Of a DNA stretch of 25,611 bases, positions 24,243-25,611 are shown piece by piece. The stretch's first letter is position 1; each line of letters starts with the position of its first letter. The notes under the pieces were generated by a model. It was not told the DNA's origin. It made no database searches and worked only from the letters and a program-made list of their open reading frames with translations. The stretch comes from DATARH01 sp050181375. Lineage in GTDB: Bacteria > Pseudomonadota > Alphaproteobacteria > ATCC43930 > CGMCC-115725. Location of the stretch: NCBI GenBank assembly GCA_050181375.1, contig JBFXDF010000029.1:1-25611 (forward strand). Direction: 5' to 3'. A program made the position numbers and the translations under genes.

Positions 24243-25307
24243 TTACTCCGGGCTGGCGGCGCTGGCGCTGCCGCCGAACAACCCGGCGAGACTGCGCTGG
24301 CGGTTGATGTCGATCGTCACGGTCGCGGTCATCCCGGCGCGCAGCGGCGGCTCGCCCTGCGATGGCACAAGCCGCACCCGGACCGGCAGGCGCTGCACGA
24401 CCTTGACCCAGTTGCCGGACGCGTTCTGCGGCGGCAGGATCGCGAACTCCGCGCCGGTCGCCGGGCTGATGCTCTCGACCTCGGCCGTCCAGGTGACATC
24501 CGGATAGACGTCGAGCACGACCGACGCTTTCTGGCCCGGCTTCACGTGGGTCAGGTCGGTTTCCTTCATATTGGCCTCGACCCAGGGCCGAGTGTTCGAC
24601 ACCAGCACGAACAAGGGCGTCGCCACCTTGACCTGTTCGCCGGGTTGCAACTTCACGTTGACGGCGGTGCCGCCGATCGGCGCCTTGATCACCGTCCGCT
24701 CGAGATCGAGTTTGGCGCTGTCGCGCTCGGCCTTCTTTTCGCGCACCAGCGGGTGCTCGTCGGTCGGCATCTCCGGATCGCCGCCAAGCGTGGCCAGCAT
24801 GCGCGCCAGCCGGCTCTTGACGATCGCCACCCGGTCGCGCGCCGCGTTCGCGGCGTTCTGCGCCTCGTCGAGCTTGGTCATCGCGGCATTGCCGTTGGCC
24901 GCGAGCGCGCGCTGCCGGGCCGCTTCCCGCATCAGATATTCGGTGCGGTTCTCGGCTTCGCGCAGCTCGTTCTCGGTCTCGCGCCACTGCGCGCGCGCGG
25001 TCTCGACCTCGGTACGGGCCTTGTCGAGCTCCGCCTCGGCCTTGTCCAGCGCCAGCCGGAACGGCTCGGGATCGAGCTTGACGAGCGGCGTGCCCGCCTC
25101 GACGGCCTGGTGATCGCGCACCAGCACATCGAGGACGCGGCCCGAGACCTCAGGCGCGATCTGCGCCATGTCGGTTTTGACATAAGCGTCGTCGGTGCCG
25201 ACCGTCCGGCCGCCGTGCAGCCAGACGACCCCGCCGATCAACACGACCGCGATCGGGATCAGCACGAGCAGCACCAGCCGCACGACTTTCGGATGCGGCC
25301 GGGTCAC
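24243..25307 (-). CDS. HlyD/EmrA family membrane-fusion (efflux adaptor) protein
   Basis: A 354-residue periplasmic adaptor for a multidrug efflux pump. One N-terminal membrane helix (about residues 10-28, LVLLVLIPIAVVLIGGVVWL) is followed by a barrel-sandwich half TVGTDDAYVKTDMAQIAPEVSGRV, a long coiled coil (about 70-175, LDKAEAELDKARTEVETARA), then the second half KAPIGGTAVNVKLQPGEQV and a C-terminal beta barrel. This is the EmrA pattern. The frame runs upstream to 25394, but GTG 25307, overlapping the marR stop as GTGA and preceded by GGAG, is the better start. No EmrB-type DHA2 permease follows: the convergent vapC comes next. The permease may lie elsewhere or upstream beyond the window. 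Confidence 0.9.
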   Translation of the reverse strand: MTRPHPKVVRLVLLVLIPIAVVLIGGVVWLHGGRTVGTDDAYVKTDMAQIAPEVSGRVLDVLVRDHQAVEAGTPLVKLDPEPFRLALDKAEAELDKARTEVETARAQWRETENELREAENRTEYLMREAARQRALAANGNAAMTKLDEAQNAANAARDRVAIVKSRLARMLATLGGDPEMPTDEHPLVREKKAERDSAKLDLERTVIKAPIGGTAVNVKLQPGEQVKVATPLFVLVSNTRPWVEANMKETDLTHVKPGQKASVVLDVYPDVTWTAEVESISPATGAEFAILPPQNASGNWVKVVQRLPVRVRLVPSQGEPPLRAGMTATVTIDINRQRSLAGLFGGSASAASPE

Positions 25308-25611
25308 GGCACCAGCTCCTCCGCGTGCGCGACCGCTTCGGCCGAATCGGGTTCGAGCATCGCTTGCAGCCGCGTTTTGACCCGCCGCATCCACTCGGAA
25401 AACTGGTCGCGCTCGCGCGGCGACAGCAGCGCCAGCGCGTCCTCGACGGTGCGGTCGGCGATCTGCGCCAGCCGGACCTGGATCAGCAGCGCCTCCGGCG
25501 TCAGGTGCAGCCGGTTGACCCGGCGGTCGCCGGCAACGGCCCGCCGCACCACCCAGCCCTACATTTCCATGCGATCGACCATGCGGCCGGCGCTGGCCTT
25601 CTCGACTTCGA
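25304..25611 (-). pseudogene. MarR family regulator interrupted by an in-frame amber codon, continues past the window edge
   Basis: The frame reads, upstream to downstream: EVEKASAGRMVDRMEM, then TAG (25561-25559), then GWVVRRAVAGDRRVNRLHLT and a C-terminal helical region ending EELVP. The two parts fit together as one winged helix of a MarR protein (recognition helix, then wing with the DRR motif), and only the codon before GWV is a stop. A one-base change (for example from AAG or CAG) would explain it. The part after the stop could be reinitiated at GTG 25552 but would lack the recognition helix. The gene is coupled to hlyD as GTGA and would normally repress it. A sequencing error is the main alternative. 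Confidence 0.7.

Overview
The window is GC-rich, tightly packed bacterial chromosome. Gene families (proteobacterial glucokinase, PCu(A)C/Sco pair, HcnABC-type oxidoreductase, N-formylglutamate amidohydrolase), codon use, and a small RNA that looks like the alphaproteobacterial alpha-r8/MmgR family all point to a high-GC alphaproteobacterium (Hyphomicrobiales/Rhodospirillales-like). I cannot name a species. No tRNA, rRNA, CRISPR array, phage gene or transposase was seen.

Layout. 1-4544 (+): end of an amidohydrolase; a three-gene heterotrimeric amino-acid dehydrogenase/oxidase (FAD beta subunit, [2Fe-2S] gamma subunit, FAD/BFD alpha subunit); then an overlapping Sua5/TsaC-type threonylcarbamoyl-AMP synthase whose YrdC domain carries an in-frame palindromic DNA insertion. 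4541-7865 (-): trehalose operon otsB-otsA plus a translationally coupled glucokinase. 7866-8240: intergenic region with a promoter-sRNA-terminator unit on + (about 8031-8123). 8241-9134 (-): N-formylglutamate amidohydrolase family. 9336-10494 (+): copper chaperones PCu(A)C and Sco1 for cytochrome oxidase assembly. 10591-13115 (+): DUF4239-like membrane protein and release factor 3. 13253-13993 (-): small cupin and a secreted His/Gly/Tyr-rich protein. 14317-15159 (+): TauD/TfdA dioxygenase, facing a MarR regulator across two covarying palindromes. 15267-17129: marR (-) and MFS transporter (+), divergent around an inverted repeat. 17149-19227: two small membrane proteins and an orphan family-5 solute-binding protein. 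19421-20218 (+): AHL-lactonase-like metallo-beta-lactamase protein. 20261-23583: a kinase-enolase pair (-) divergent from a D-2-hydroxyacid dehydrogenase (+). 23649-24217 (+): vapBC. 24243-25611 (-): HlyD/EmrA adaptor preceded by a marR interrupted by an amber codon.

Working together: OtsA/OtsB/Glk close a glucose-to-trehalose route. PCu(A)C and Sco metallate CuA/CuB. The APH-like kinase, divergent enolase and hydroxyacid dehydrogenase could form a short route from a 2-keto acid to an enol-phosphate (for example hydroxypyruvate to PEP), which is an inference. The observations most worth a second look are the sRNA, the palindrome inserted inside the Sua5 gene, the kinase/enolase/dehydrogenase module, the covarying palindrome pair, and the broken marR upstream of hlyD.
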